37,608 nucleotides of DNA from assembly GCA_017525035.1 (NCBI GenBank), contig JAFXTH010000009.1, forward strand, positions 1-37,608, given 5' to 3'. The stretch comes from Bacilli bacterium. GTDB taxonomy: Bacteria; Bacillota_I; Bacilli_A; RF39; UBA660. Positions within the stretch are counted from its first letter, which is position 1; every line of letters starts with the position of its first letter. Positions 1 through 7,031 of this stretch are shown piece after piece. The position numbers and the translations under genes were made by a program. A model generated the notes under the pieces. It worked only from the letters and a program-made list of their open reading frames with translations. It ran no database searches and was not told the DNA's origin.

Positions 1-2
1 AT

Positions 3-239
3 AGTCAAGATTTTACTATTTATTATTCTAATGAATGTCCTTATGTAGAATATGAAGTAAAAGAATTATCTGATTATGCCAAAGATAAAGGAATAAAATT
101 AGATTTTATAAAAATAGACTCATTAGAGAAAGCAAAGAATGCTCCATGTGTATTTAATAACTGGGCAAACTTTTATAAAGGAAAATTTGTTTCAAATACA
201 ATATTAAATGCAAATGCCTTTGAGAAGTTAATTAAGTAA
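3..239 (+). CDS. YoaP-like GNAT acetyltransferase, C-terminal part (5' truncated)
   Basis: An open frame runs in from the left edge and stops with TAA at 237-239, giving about 78 residues. It reads as the thioredoxin-like C-terminal domain found in YoaP-type acetyltransferases: a strand followed by an NECPY motif near the start (the position of a redox or metal-binding Cys), then a second Cys in an APCVF-like segment, and a terminal FYKGKFVSN strand. In that family an N-terminal GNAT domain precedes this part; here it would lie outside the window. The next gene starts two bases after the stop, so the two are probably cotranscribed. Both lie on the side of the tRNA fragment at 1266-1309 expected to belong to an integrated element. 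The family call rests on recalled motifs only. Confidence 0.7.
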   Translation, partial: SQDFTIYYSNECPYVEYEVKELSDYAKDKGIKLDFIKIDSLEKAKNAPCVFNNWANFYKGKFVSNTILNANAFEKLIK

Positions 240-240
240 T

Positions 241-1128
241 ATGGAATTTGTAAAAGCAAAAACTATACTATCAAAAGTTAAATATGGTTCTGATTGGTAT
301 GGTATAGATTATAACATGAACCTATATAGAGGTTGTTCTCATGGGTGTATATATTGTGATAGTAGAAGTAATTGCTATCATATAGATAATTTTGATATTC
401 CTAAAGGAAAAGAAAATGCACTTGCAATATTAGAAAGTGAATTATCTAAAAGGAAAGAAAAAGGTGTTGTAGGTATTGGATCAATGTCTGATACTTATAA
501 TCCACTTGAAAAACAATATGAGCAAACAAGAGGAGCATTAAAACTTATATCAAAATATAACTTTGGAGTTTCTATTGATACAAAGAGTGATTTGATTTTA
601 AGAGATTTAGATTTACTTAAAGAAATTAATTCAAAGAATAATGTAATAATTAAATTTACAATAACAACTCCTAATGATGAATTATCTAAAATAATTGAGC
701 CCCACGTATGTACATCTTCTAAAAGATTTGAAGCAATAAAGACATTATCCGATAATGGTATATTTGCAGGAATAATGATGAATCCAGTTTTACCATTTAT
801 TACTGATGATGAAGAAGATATTAAGAAATTAGTTAAAAAGGCTTATGAAAGTGGAGCAAAGTTTATTCATACATATATGGGAATGACTTTAAGAGAAAAT
901 CAAAGAGATTATTATTTTGAAAAAATAGATAAACATTTTAAAGGTTTAAAAGAAAAATATATCAAATATTATGGAGAAAGATATAATTGTGCTGTTCCTA
1001 ACTATAAATCATTATATAAAGTGTTTACTAATGAATGTGATAAGTATGGAATACTTTATAATATGAAAGATATTATTAAAGCATATAAAAGAGAAATAAA
1101 GGATAATGAACAAATATCATTGTTCTAG
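241..1128 (+). CDS. SPL-family radical SAM protein
   Basis: The 295-residue protein carries the radical SAM cluster motif CX3CX2C at C32, C36 and C39 within YRGCSHGCIYCD, the arrangement seen in spore photoproduct lyase-like (COG1533) proteins. These use a 4Fe-4S cluster and S-adenosylmethionine for radical chemistry, in some members DNA lesion repair. A GIGSMSDTYNP stretch near residue 80 and the TIR-type barrel strands that follow fit the family. The C-terminus is QISLF, which resembles the beta sliding-clamp binding pentapeptide and would suit a DNA-associated role. The substrate is unknown, and true spore photolyase is unlikely because no sporulation context is visible. It starts one base after the upstream stop, so translation is probably coupled. 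Confidence 0.85.
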   Translation: MEFVKAKTILSKVKYGSDWYGIDYNMNLYRGCSHGCIYCDSRSNCYHIDNFDIPKGKENALAILESELSKRKEKGVVGIGSMSDTYNPLEKQYEQTRGALKLISKYNFGVSIDTKSDLILRDLDLLKEINSKNNVIIKFTITTPNDELSKIIEPHVCTSSKRFEAIKTLSDNGIFAGIMMNPVLPFITDDEEDIKKLVKKAYESGAKFIHTYMGMTLRENQRDYYFEKIDKHFKGLKEKYIKYYGERYNCAVPNYKSLYKVFTNECDKYGILYNMKDIIKAYKREIKDNEQISLF

Positions 1129-1129
1129 A

Positions 1130-1223
1130 ATGATCGGAAGATTAAGATATTACGAACAAAAAAAATTATTTTTATGGCGACTTTTCTTTTGATGAAAAGT
1201 ATGATGCTCTAAAACACCTATAA
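1130..1223 (+). pseudogene. Short frameshifted coding remnant
   Basis: From ATG 1130 the frame gives MIGRLRYYEQKK and soon stops. Just past a run of eight A at about 1158-1165, another frame continues with YFYGDFSFDEKYDALKHL and stops at 1221-1223. Removing one A joins both pieces into a single reading frame of about 30 residues. The composition (charged and aromatic, ending in an amphipathic helix) looks like the tail of a real protein, and the first part faintly recalls MerR-type regulators (LRYYE). The parent gene cannot be named. It lies just inside the suspected element boundary, where gene debris is common. Confidence 0.35.
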
Positions 1224-1265
1224 AATAAGTCTAAAATGAATGTGGGAATAATAATCCCGAAAAAA

Positions 1266-1309
1266 TTCTAAGGCGTCGGTCAAGAGTTCGAATCCCTTCC
1301 GGGACACCA
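1266..1309 (+). pseudogene. 3' half of tRNA-Arg(UCU), probable attachment site
   Basis: The segment begins with TTCTAA, matching the anticodon loop of tRNA-Arg(UCU), and continues with the 3' strand of the anticodon stem (GGCGT), a variable loop, a T arm with the TTCGAAT loop, the acceptor 3' strand CCGGGAC, discriminator A and encoded CCA at 1307-1309. No D arm, anticodon 5' strand or GTCCCGG acceptor 5' strand exists upstream. One T-stem pair is A-C. A tRNA cut cleanly at the anticodon loop is the usual footprint of tyrosine-recombinase integration. Because the 3' end is followed by a normal terminator, the chromosome should be on the right and the element on the left. The isoacceptor is assigned from the loop triplet only. 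Confidence 0.75.
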
Positions 1310-1320
1310 TTATGAAAAGA

Positions 1321-1345
1321 AACTAGTCGATTGACTAGTTTTTTT
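1321..1345 (+). terminator. Intrinsic terminator after the tRNA fragment
   Basis: An 8-bp stem, AACTAGTC pairing with GACTAGTT around a GATT loop, is followed by five T. It sits 12 bases after the CCA and was presumably the native tRNA terminator. Confidence 0.85.
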
Positions 1346-1386
1346 GTTAGAAATAATGAAACAGTATTAGTTAGTAAGTCTTTTAA

Positions 1387-1415
1387 TTGCTAGATGATAT
1401 GTTTTCGTATATAAT
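1387..1415 (+). promoter_or_regulatory. Promoter for the rhodanese/Ig-like gene
   Basis: TTGCTA at 1387-1392 and TATAAT at 1410-1415 are separated by 17 bases, a good sigma-A layout. A second TATAAT lies at 1421-1426. Confidence 0.55.
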
Positions 1416-1452
1416 TAAATTATAATAATAAAAAAATAATATGAGGTGTTTT

Positions 1453-3009
1453 ATGAAAAAAAAGAAATATTTAATAATATCAGCAATTATAGTAGCAGTA
1501 GCATTATTAACTATAGGAATTATTTTATTAGTTTTTAATAATAAAACAACTACTGAGAATAAAAATCAATTAAAAGAATTGCCAAAACCTGAAATTACCG
1601 GTGGATCAAGAGGAGAACTTGGAATAGACAAAAATATAAACGAGAAAACAATTGATGAATATTTATATAGAGAAGATTCAGTTTATAGAGACATGAGAAT
1701 GTTAGAAGATCCAGGTAATTATGAAGCAATAGGTGGTGATCGTTTCTTATCTGGTTACGTTGATGGATTTGAGGTAATACCACTACCATATATAATTCCT
1801 GTTAAAGGATTACCAAAAGAGGTTGGTGATACTTATACTGGTACAACATTATTTTATGAGGAAAATGGAACTTACATAGCTAATTATGAAGAGTCTATGA
1901 GTATCATTGAAAAAATCTTTCCAAAAGATAAAGCGATATTTTTGATGTGCGGTGGCGGTGGCTATGCAGGCATGACTAAAAACTTTTTAGTATCTTTAGG
2001 ATGGGATGAAAATAAAATTTATAATACTGGTGGATACTGGTACTATGAAGGAAAGCATAACATAAACGTAAAAAAAGATAACAATGGAGTCGTATCTTAT
2101 GACTTTGATAAAGTACCATATCATAAGATAGACTTTGACAAGTTAACAAAAACTTCAAATTATAAAAATCCCGAAATAAAAGTTAGTGAATTAAAAATTA
2201 ACACTTCTAATTTAGTATTAGAAGAAGGTACATCTTTTCAATTAAACGTAATTGTATTACCAAATGCTGCAACTAATAAAAAAGTAAAATGGTCAAGTAG
2301 TAATGAAAAAATAGCTGTAGTAACAGATACTGGTTTGGTTAAAGCTATTGGAAATGGTAAAGCCACAATAAAAGTAGAATCTGTAGATGGTAATAAATCA
2401 GTTACATGTGATGTTGTTGTTAGTAAAAAAATAGTAAGTACTCGTATTGAATTGGATGATGTTTCTCATGAAAATAGAGAACTATTATCATATGATTTGT
2501 CTAAGCTTAGTAAAGAGTTTGAGGATAAGACTAATTTATTAACAGATGCTGATGGTAACTTTATACCAAATAAGTATTATGATCTTGCTCCTGATGGAGA
2601 AGGATATGTTGTAAATGATTTATGGAGAGAAGAATACAAAAAGTTTGGAGAACAATTTGAACAATATAAAAGTATGAGAGTAGAAATTTTTAATAAACTT
2701 ATAGAAGAAAAGAAATCTTTTATTATTTTAATTCATACTAAAGAATGCGAAGCAAGAGCTTATCCAGTAGTAGATGGTGCTGTGAAAATTCTAGAGCAAT
2801 ATAATTACTCATATATTGAACTAGGCAGTGCAGCATTAAATGGTGATACTACACTTGAAGATTCAAAATTAGATACAAGCAAGTTAGGGGATGGATCTGT
2901 TGCGATTGTTAAAGATGGGAAATTATATGCAACTATTAATTCAAATGTTGATTCAATAAAAAATGAGGGGGAATTAAGAGTTTGGCTTAGCAAGTATATT
3001 AATATATAA
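1453..3009 (+). CDS. Membrane-anchored rhodanese-like, Ig-like (Big_2) protein
   Basis: The start is placed at ATG 1453 because GAGGTG at 1444-1449 is well spaced for it; the ATG at 1441 has no site of its own. The 518-residue protein has a lysine start and one hydrophobic helix at about 6-27, so it should be anchored with the rest outside. Residues about 85-205 look like a rhodanese domain: the segment IFLMCGGGGYAGM (C166) sits where the active-site Cys loop is expected, although the usual Arg after Cys is absent. Residues about 242-323 form a bacterial Ig-like Big_2 domain (WSSSN, VKAIGNGKATIKV). Residues about 420-515 resemble a thioredoxin-like fold with a lone Cys in HTKEC. The function is unknown; sulfur or redox chemistry at the surface is only an inference. 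It stands alone between the tRNA terminator and a convergent terminator. Confidence 0.75.
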   Translation: MKKKKYLIISAIIVAVALLTIGIILLVFNNKTTTENKNQLKELPKPEITGGSRGELGIDKNINEKTIDEYLYREDSVYRDMRMLEDPGNYEAIGGDRFLSGYVDGFEVIPLPYIIPVKGLPKEVGDTYTGTTLFYEENGTYIANYEESMSIIEKIFPKDKAIFLMCGGGGYAGMTKNFLVSLGWDENKIYNTGGYWYYEGKHNINVKKDNNGVVSYDFDKVPYHKIDFDKLTKTSNYKNPEIKVSELKINTSNLVLEEGTSFQLNVIVLPNAATNKKVKWSSSNEKIAVVTDTGLVKAIGNGKATIKVESVDGNKSVTCDVVVSKKIVSTRIELDDVSHENRELLSYDLSKLSKEFEDKTNLLTDADGNFIPNKYYDLAPDGEGYVVNDLWREEYKKFGEQFEQYKSMRVEIFNKLIEEKKSFIILIHTKECEARAYPVVDGAVKILEQYNYSYIELGSAALNGDTTLEDSKLDTSKLGDGSVAIVKDGKLYATINSNVDSIKNEGELRVWLSKYINI

Positions 3010-3031
3010 TTTTGTTAATTAAAGGATAATA

Positions 3032-3061
3032 AAACGACTTAGTAATTAAACTAAGTCGTTT
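3032..3061. terminator. Bidirectional terminator between convergent genes
   Basis: An 11-bp stem (AAACGACTTAG with CTAAGTCGTTT) around an 8-base loop lies between the ends of the genes at 1453-3009 (+) and 3046-3657 (-). T-runs occur on both sides, so it can serve both strands. It overlaps the last codons of the regulator. Confidence 0.85.
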
Positions 3062-3657
3062 TTAAATAAATTTTTGATATTATCGATTACAAGATTAGTC
3101 ATAATATCATAATTCATATCACTATGTTTGTGATAGATAATTTCGTGACATAAATTATCAATTAATCCTAACATTATATGAACTTTTTCAAACAATTCAT
3201 TTTCACTGAAATTATTATTTAGTAGTATTTCTTTAAGAGAGTTAGTCATTTCTAATTCTCTTTTATAATAGTATTCTGCAATTCTCCTATCTGAATGAAC
3301 CATAGACATAATTTCTTCGTGGGCAATATTAGATACTTTGTGATTATTGATGTAATGATTAATCATTTGCCTTAATAATTTATCAAAATCTTTCTTATCA
3401 AATTTAATATTTGTGTTCTTAAGCATAGGGAAGAAGATATCGTCACCATACTTTTCTAATCCTTCAATTAAAACATCATATTTGTCTTTAAAGTATTGGT
3501 AGACTATACCAGTAGAAACACCAGCTTCTTTAGCAATTTCTGCAGTATTAGTATTATAATAACCATTTTTACATATCAAATTAAAACCAGCTTCAATTAT
3601 TTTTTCTTTTTTTTCTATAGCTCTTTGTTGTTTTGGTTCTCTGATGTTTTCTATCAT
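3046..3657 (-). CDS. TetR/AcrR-family transcriptional repressor
   Basis: This 203-residue protein has an N-terminal TetR helix-turn-helix at about residues 20-60 (EKIIEAGFNLICKNGYYNTN, then EIAKEAGVSTGIVYQYFKDK). The remaining helical part would be the ligand pocket and dimer interface. I start it at ATG 3657, with GAGGTG six bases upstream, rather than at the GTG inside that same site. It is divergent from an ABC exporter, and the shared intergenic region has two copies of an AATATGAAA-N4-TTTCATATT palindrome (3699-3720 and 3755-3776). One covers its own -35 region and the other lies just after the exporter's -10 box. It therefore most likely represses both itself and the exporter until an inducer binds. 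The inducer is unknown. Confidence 0.92.
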   Translation of the reverse strand: MIENIREPKQQRAIEKKEKIIEAGFNLICKNGYYNTNTAEIAKEAGVSTGIVYQYFKDKYDVLIEGLEKYGDDIFFPMLKNTNIKFDKKDFDKLLRQMINHYINNHKVSNIAHEEIMSMVHSDRRIAEYYYKRELEMTNSLKEILLNNNFSENELFEKVHIMLGLIDNLCHEIIYHKHSDMNYDIMTNLVIDNIKNLFKNDLV

Positions 3658-3677
3658 AAGAATCACCTCATGAAAGT

Positions 3678-3706
3678 ATTATATCATACTTTGTAAAAAA
3701 TATGAA
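3678..3706 (-). promoter_or_regulatory. Promoter of the TetR gene
   Basis: On the minus strand, TATAAT (3678-3683) lies 17 bases from a weak TTCATA -35 (3701-3706). The -35 falls inside the upstream operator copy. Confidence 0.5.
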
Positions 3707-3720
3707 ATATTATTCACATT
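3699..3720. promoter_or_regulatory. TetR operator O2 (imperfect)
   Basis: AATATGAAA, four bases, then ATTCACATT. The right arm matches the perfect operator at 7 of 9 positions, with identical arm spacing. It overlaps the regulator's -35 region. Confidence 0.6.
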
Positions 3721-3724
3721 TTTG

Positions 3725-3753
3725 TTGACTGTGATTGCTGCGGAGAATATAAT
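3725..3753 (+). promoter_or_regulatory. Promoter of the ABC exporter operon
   Basis: TTGACT at 3725-3730 and TATAAT at 3748-3753 with a 17-base spacer form a near-consensus sigma-A promoter. The operator begins two bases after the -10 box. Confidence 0.8.
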
Positions 3754-3754
3754 T

Positions 3755-3776
3755 AATATGAAATATGTTTCATATT
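3755..3776. promoter_or_regulatory. TetR operator O1 (perfect palindrome)
   Basis: AATATGAAA and TTTCATATT form a perfect 9-bp inverted repeat around TATG. It covers the expected transcription start of the exporter operon, where bound repressor would block RNA polymerase. Confidence 0.75.
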
Positions 3777-3795
3777 TAGAAAGAGAGATACAATA

Positions 3796-4494
3796 ATGAG
3801 TTTTATAGAATTAAAAAATGTTAAGAAAACATATATAGTTGGAGGAAAAGAATTTGATGCTTTAGATGGAATAAACATGAGCATTAATCAAGGTGAATTT
3901 GTTGTAATACTTGGGCCATCAGGTGCTGGTAAATCAACACTGTTAAATTTATTGGGGGGAATGGATAAAGTAACATCAGGCTCAATCGTTATTGGGGAAG
4001 ATGATATTGCTAAATTTAATGATAGTGAATTAACAAGATATAGAGCGCATAGTGTTGGTTTTATTTTTCAATTTTATAATATAATGCCAACTCTAACAGT
4101 AGAAGAAAATGTAAATTTAATAAAAGATGTTACAAATACTTCTAAGGATTCTAAAGAAATATTAAAAAGCGTTGGTTTATTAAAGCATGCTGATAAGTTT
4201 CCACAAGAGTTATCAGGTGGAGAACAGCAAAGAGTATCTATAGCAAGAGCAATAATGAAAAATCCAAAGGTACTATTATGTGATGAACCAACAGGAGCAC
4301 TAGATTCTAAAACTGGTATAGAAATATTAAAATTATTAAAAAAACAAAGTGATGAAGATACAACAGTTATAATTGTTACCCATAACTCTCTAATTGCAGA
4401 TATAGCAGATAGAGTTATAAAAATAAAAAATGGTAAAGTTGAATCTAATGAACTTAACAAACATCCAAAAAACATAGATGAGGTTAAGTGGTAA
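3796..4494 (+). CDS. ABC transporter ATP-binding protein (MacB/LolD type)
   Basis: This 232-residue ATPase has all the motifs of the MacB/LolD/FtsE class: Walker A GPSGAGKST at 40-48, Q-loop Q92, signature LSGGEQQ at 139-145, Walker B ending in CDEP with E164, and a switch His in VTHN. Such proteins power FtsX-type permeases that move peptides, lipids or antibiotics out of the membrane rather than importing solutes. The permease follows directly, with its ATG two bases after this stop. Transcription starts from a strong promoter with a TetR operator just after it, so expression should be inducible. The substrate cannot be told from sequence; export of an antimicrobial or envelope-active compound is the natural guess. 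Confidence 0.93.
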   Translation: MSFIELKNVKKTYIVGGKEFDALDGINMSINQGEFVVILGPSGAGKSTLLNLLGGMDKVTSGSIVIGEDDIAKFNDSELTRYRAHSVGFIFQFYNIMPTLTVEENVNLIKDVTNTSKDSKEILKSVGLLKHADKFPQELSGGEQQRVSIARAIMKNPKVLLCDEPTGALDSKTGIEILKLLKKQSDEDTTVIIVTHNSLIADIADRVIKIKNGKVESNELNKHPKNIDEVKW

Positions 4495-4495
4495 T

Positions 4496-6865
4496 ATGTT
4501 AAAAAGAAAAATGTTTAGAGATATTCGTAAGAATTTATCTCAGTTTATAACAATCTTTTTGATGATTATGATTGGAATAATGGCTTATTCAGGAATTAAA
4601 GCATATATGGATGGTATGCAAAAAACAGCTAATAGGTTTTATTCAGAAAATAACTTACAAGACTTAAATGTAATTGGATATTTAAATTATGATGATCTAA
4701 ATAAGATTAAAAAGTTAGATAATGTTAAAGATGCTGAACTTAAGCTTTCAGTAACAGCGACCACAGATAATGATAAAACATTATTATTAAACTTTATTGA
4801 ATCAAATAATATTTCAAAATTTTATATATATGAAGGAGAAGAGTTTGATGCAAATAAAAGTGGTATTTGGTTAGATAACTTCTACTGTGAAGAAAATGAT
4901 ATTAATGTTGGAGATATAGTTTTAGTCAAATATGATGGTATGGTACTTTATGAAAAAGTACTTGGTAAAATAAATGTTCCAGATCATTTATATGATACTA
5001 GAGATGAATCAGAATTATATCCAGATCGTAAAGAGTTTGGATTTGCTTACATGAGTGTTAATGAAATTACTGAAGATTATATTAAATCAATTGCTATGAA
5101 AGAAGCTAGTATAGCAGATGAAAAAGTATTTGATATAGTTATGCCAAACTTTAATTATAAAGATCATATACCATTTTCTAGTGTAATGGTTGATGTTGAA
5201 GATAAAAATAATAAAGATAATGTTAAAGAAAATATAGAGGATAATGTAAGTAATGCAAAGGCAATTATAAATATTGAGGATACATCTTCATATGTTTCTT
5301 ATCAAGGTGAAATAGATGAAGGTAAAACTTATGTAGGAGTCTTTTCAGGAATATTCTTATTCATTGCTATGCTTTCTGTTATTACAACTATGACTAGAGT
5401 TGTTAAAAATCAAAGAGTACAAATAGGAACACTTAAGGCGTTAGGATTTAGTAATAATAGAATATTGTTACATTATATCGGTTATGGATTTTGGATAAGC
5501 GTATTTGCTTCACTAGTTGGATTAGTATTAGGTTATTTCTTAATTGGTAATATATTTATTAATCTAGAAATGGAATTTTTTGAAATACCAAATGGTGCTC
5601 CTTCTATGAATATATCAAGCTATTGTGTATCAGTAGGAGTAATCTTAGTAGTAGCATTAATAACTTACATTACAGGTAGAAGTATATTAAAAGAAAATCC
5701 TGCTGAGACACTTAGAACAAAAATACCAAGTGTAAGTGGTAAAACTATTGGAATTACAAAAAGAGGATTCTTTAAAAAATTAAGCTTTTCTAGTAAATGG
5801 AATGTTAGGGATATCTTACGAAATAAAATGAGGACATTTATGGGGCTAGCTGGAGTCGTTGGTTGTTGTGCTTTAATAGTGTGTGCACTAGGAATGCTAG
5901 ATTCTATGAATTTCTTTGTTAAATTGCAATTTGAAGATTTATATAACTTTGATTATAAATTGAACCTTAAAGAAAATTTATCTAATAATGAATTACAAGA
6001 TTTATATGATAAGTATGGTAGTAATACATCGCAAAGTTTAGGAATAGAAATAAAAGATATTGATGGTAAAAGAGAAGCAAATAATATTTTAGTAACAGAT
6101 GCAGGAAATTATTTAAGATTTGTGGATAATAAAAATAAAATTAAAGAAAAACCAAGTGATGATGGTGTATATGTTACATATAAGTTAGCATCAAACAAAG
6201 GATATAAGCTTGGTGATGAAATCACATGGCATATCTATGGAGACAGTAAATATTATTCATCTAAGATAATAGGGTTTAATAAAGATCCACAAAATCAAAA
6301 TGTATCTATGACAAGAAAATATTTAGAGAATCTTGGAATAACATATCAACCAGATTCATTATATACAAATATAGATTTAAGTAATACAAAAGAAATTAAA
6401 AATGTTGAAACAATTCAAAATATAGATAATTTAAAAGATGGTATGACAGGAATGCTTTCGATGATGAAAACTATGTTGATTTTAATAATTGGAATAGCAG
6501 TGCTTCTTGGAGGCATAATAATATATAATTTAGGAATACTATCTTATACAGAAAAGGAATATCAATTTGCAACACTAAAAGTATTAGGATTTAAAGATAA
6601 TCAAATAAAGAATATATTTATAAAACAAAATAACTGGATAGCAGTAGTATCTATTATATTTGGTTTACCAATTGGGTATTATTTAACTGATTGGCTATTT
6701 AAAACTGCTATTGAAGAACATTATGATTTTGGAGCTTTTATTGAAACAAAAACATATATTATTTCAGCAATAGGTACATTCATTGTTTCATATTTAGTAT
6801 CTAGATTCTTGGCAAGAAAGATAAAGAAAATAGATATGGTAACAAGCTTAAAAGGTAATGAGTAA
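4496..6865 (+). CDS. FtsX-like ABC transporter permease
   Basis: About 789 residues from ATG 4496. An in-frame ATG at 4478, inside the ATPase gene, has no ribosome site; AGG and AAGTGG upstream of 4496 are modest. Topology is a duplicated FtsX arrangement: a helix at about 17-36, a large outside domain, three helices at about 280-400, a helix near 450-470, a second outside domain, then three helices at about 655-780. The segments RVQIGTLKALGFSNNRI and ATLKVLGFKDNQI are the cytoplasmic coupling loops typical of the MacB/FtsX permease fold, one per repeat. It should form the membrane part of the exporter with the preceding ATPase. Full length, with no sign of damage. Confidence 0.9.
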   Translation: MLKRKMFRDIRKNLSQFITIFLMIMIGIMAYSGIKAYMDGMQKTANRFYSENNLQDLNVIGYLNYDDLNKIKKLDNVKDAELKLSVTATTDNDKTLLLNFIESNNISKFYIYEGEEFDANKSGIWLDNFYCEENDINVGDIVLVKYDGMVLYEKVLGKINVPDHLYDTRDESELYPDRKEFGFAYMSVNEITEDYIKSIAMKEASIADEKVFDIVMPNFNYKDHIPFSSVMVDVEDKNNKDNVKENIEDNVSNAKAIINIEDTSSYVSYQGEIDEGKTYVGVFSGIFLFIAMLSVITTMTRVVKNQRVQIGTLKALGFSNNRILLHYIGYGFWISVFASLVGLVLGYFLIGNIFINLEMEFFEIPNGAPSMNISSYCVSVGVILVVALITYITGRSILKENPAETLRTKIPSVSGKTIGITKRGFFKKLSFSSKWNVRDILRNKMRTFMGLAGVVGCCALIVCALGMLDSMNFFVKLQFEDLYNFDYKLNLKENLSNNELQDLYDKYGSNTSQSLGIEIKDIDGKREANNILVTDAGNYLRFVDNKNKIKEKPSDDGVYVTYKLASNKGYKLGDEITWHIYGDSKYYSSKIIGFNKDPQNQNVSMTRKYLENLGITYQPDSLYTNIDLSNTKEIKNVETIQNIDNLKDGMTGMLSMMKTMLILIIGIAVLLGGIIIYNLGILSYTEKEYQFATLKVLGFKDNQIKNIFIKQNNWIAVVSIIFGLPIGYYLTDWLFKTAIEEHYDFGAFIETKTYIISAIGTFIVSYLVSRFLARKIKKIDMVTSLKGNE

Positions 6866-6922
6866 TATAATATACGATAATGGTTTTTAAAATTATATAC
6901 CTCCTAAAATGCCATTATAAAA

Positions 6923-6946
6923 AGCAGTCTAATGACTGTTTTTTTA
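6923..6946 (+). terminator. Terminator of the ABC exporter operon
   Basis: An 8-bp stem (AAGCAGTC with GACTGTTT, one G-U pair) and TAAT loop, followed by T. Confidence 0.8.
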
Positions 6947-6947
6947 T

Positions 6948-6956
6948 GTTATAATT
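6948..6956 (+). promoter_or_regulatory. Extended -10 motif directly after terminator
   Basis: TGTTATAAT begins one base after the terminator T-run. No good -35 is visible. It could be a first, weaker promoter for the gene at 7032. Confidence 0.4.
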
Positions 6957-6970
6957 TATTTATAAATAAA

Positions 6971-6999
6971 TTGACTTTATACTAGATTTTCATTATAAT
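6971..6999 (+). promoter_or_regulatory. Promoter of the orphan gene at 7032
   Basis: TTGACT (6971-6976), a 17-base spacer and TATAAT (6994-6999). A perfect 10-bp palindrome ATACGCGTAT follows at 7000-7009, over the likely start of transcription, and could be an operator. Confidence 0.75.
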
Positions 7000-7031
7000 A
7001 TACGCGTATTTAATGAGAAGGAAGTGTTTTT

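Larger units (their letters stand above)
1129..1440. other. Intergenic stretch: decayed ORF, tRNA 3' half, terminator, promoter
   Basis: This 312-base gap holds four things in order: a frameshifted coding remnant (1130-1223), the 3' half of a tRNA-Arg gene (1266-1309), its terminator (1321-1345) and a promoter for the next gene (1387-1415). Between 1224 and 1265 nothing recognisable was found apart from a weak GGGA/TCCC hairpin. Confidence 0.7.

Noticed and set aside
1249-1265. GGGA/TCCC hairpin as the missing 5' half of the tRNA
   Set aside because: It lacks a D arm and cannot pair with the acceptor 3' strand or the anticodon stem; only four base pairs form.
4074-4475. Minus-strand open frame of 133 codons inside the ABC ATPase gene
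   Set aside because: It has no ribosome site, and the plus strand there encodes a complete ATPase with all motifs, so it is a shadow.
6895-6910. ACCTCCT resembling an anti-Shine-Dalgarno sequence in an intergenic stretch
   Set aside because: Only a few bases match, the flanking GG/CC arms are far apart, and no RNA gene structure or conservation could be shown.
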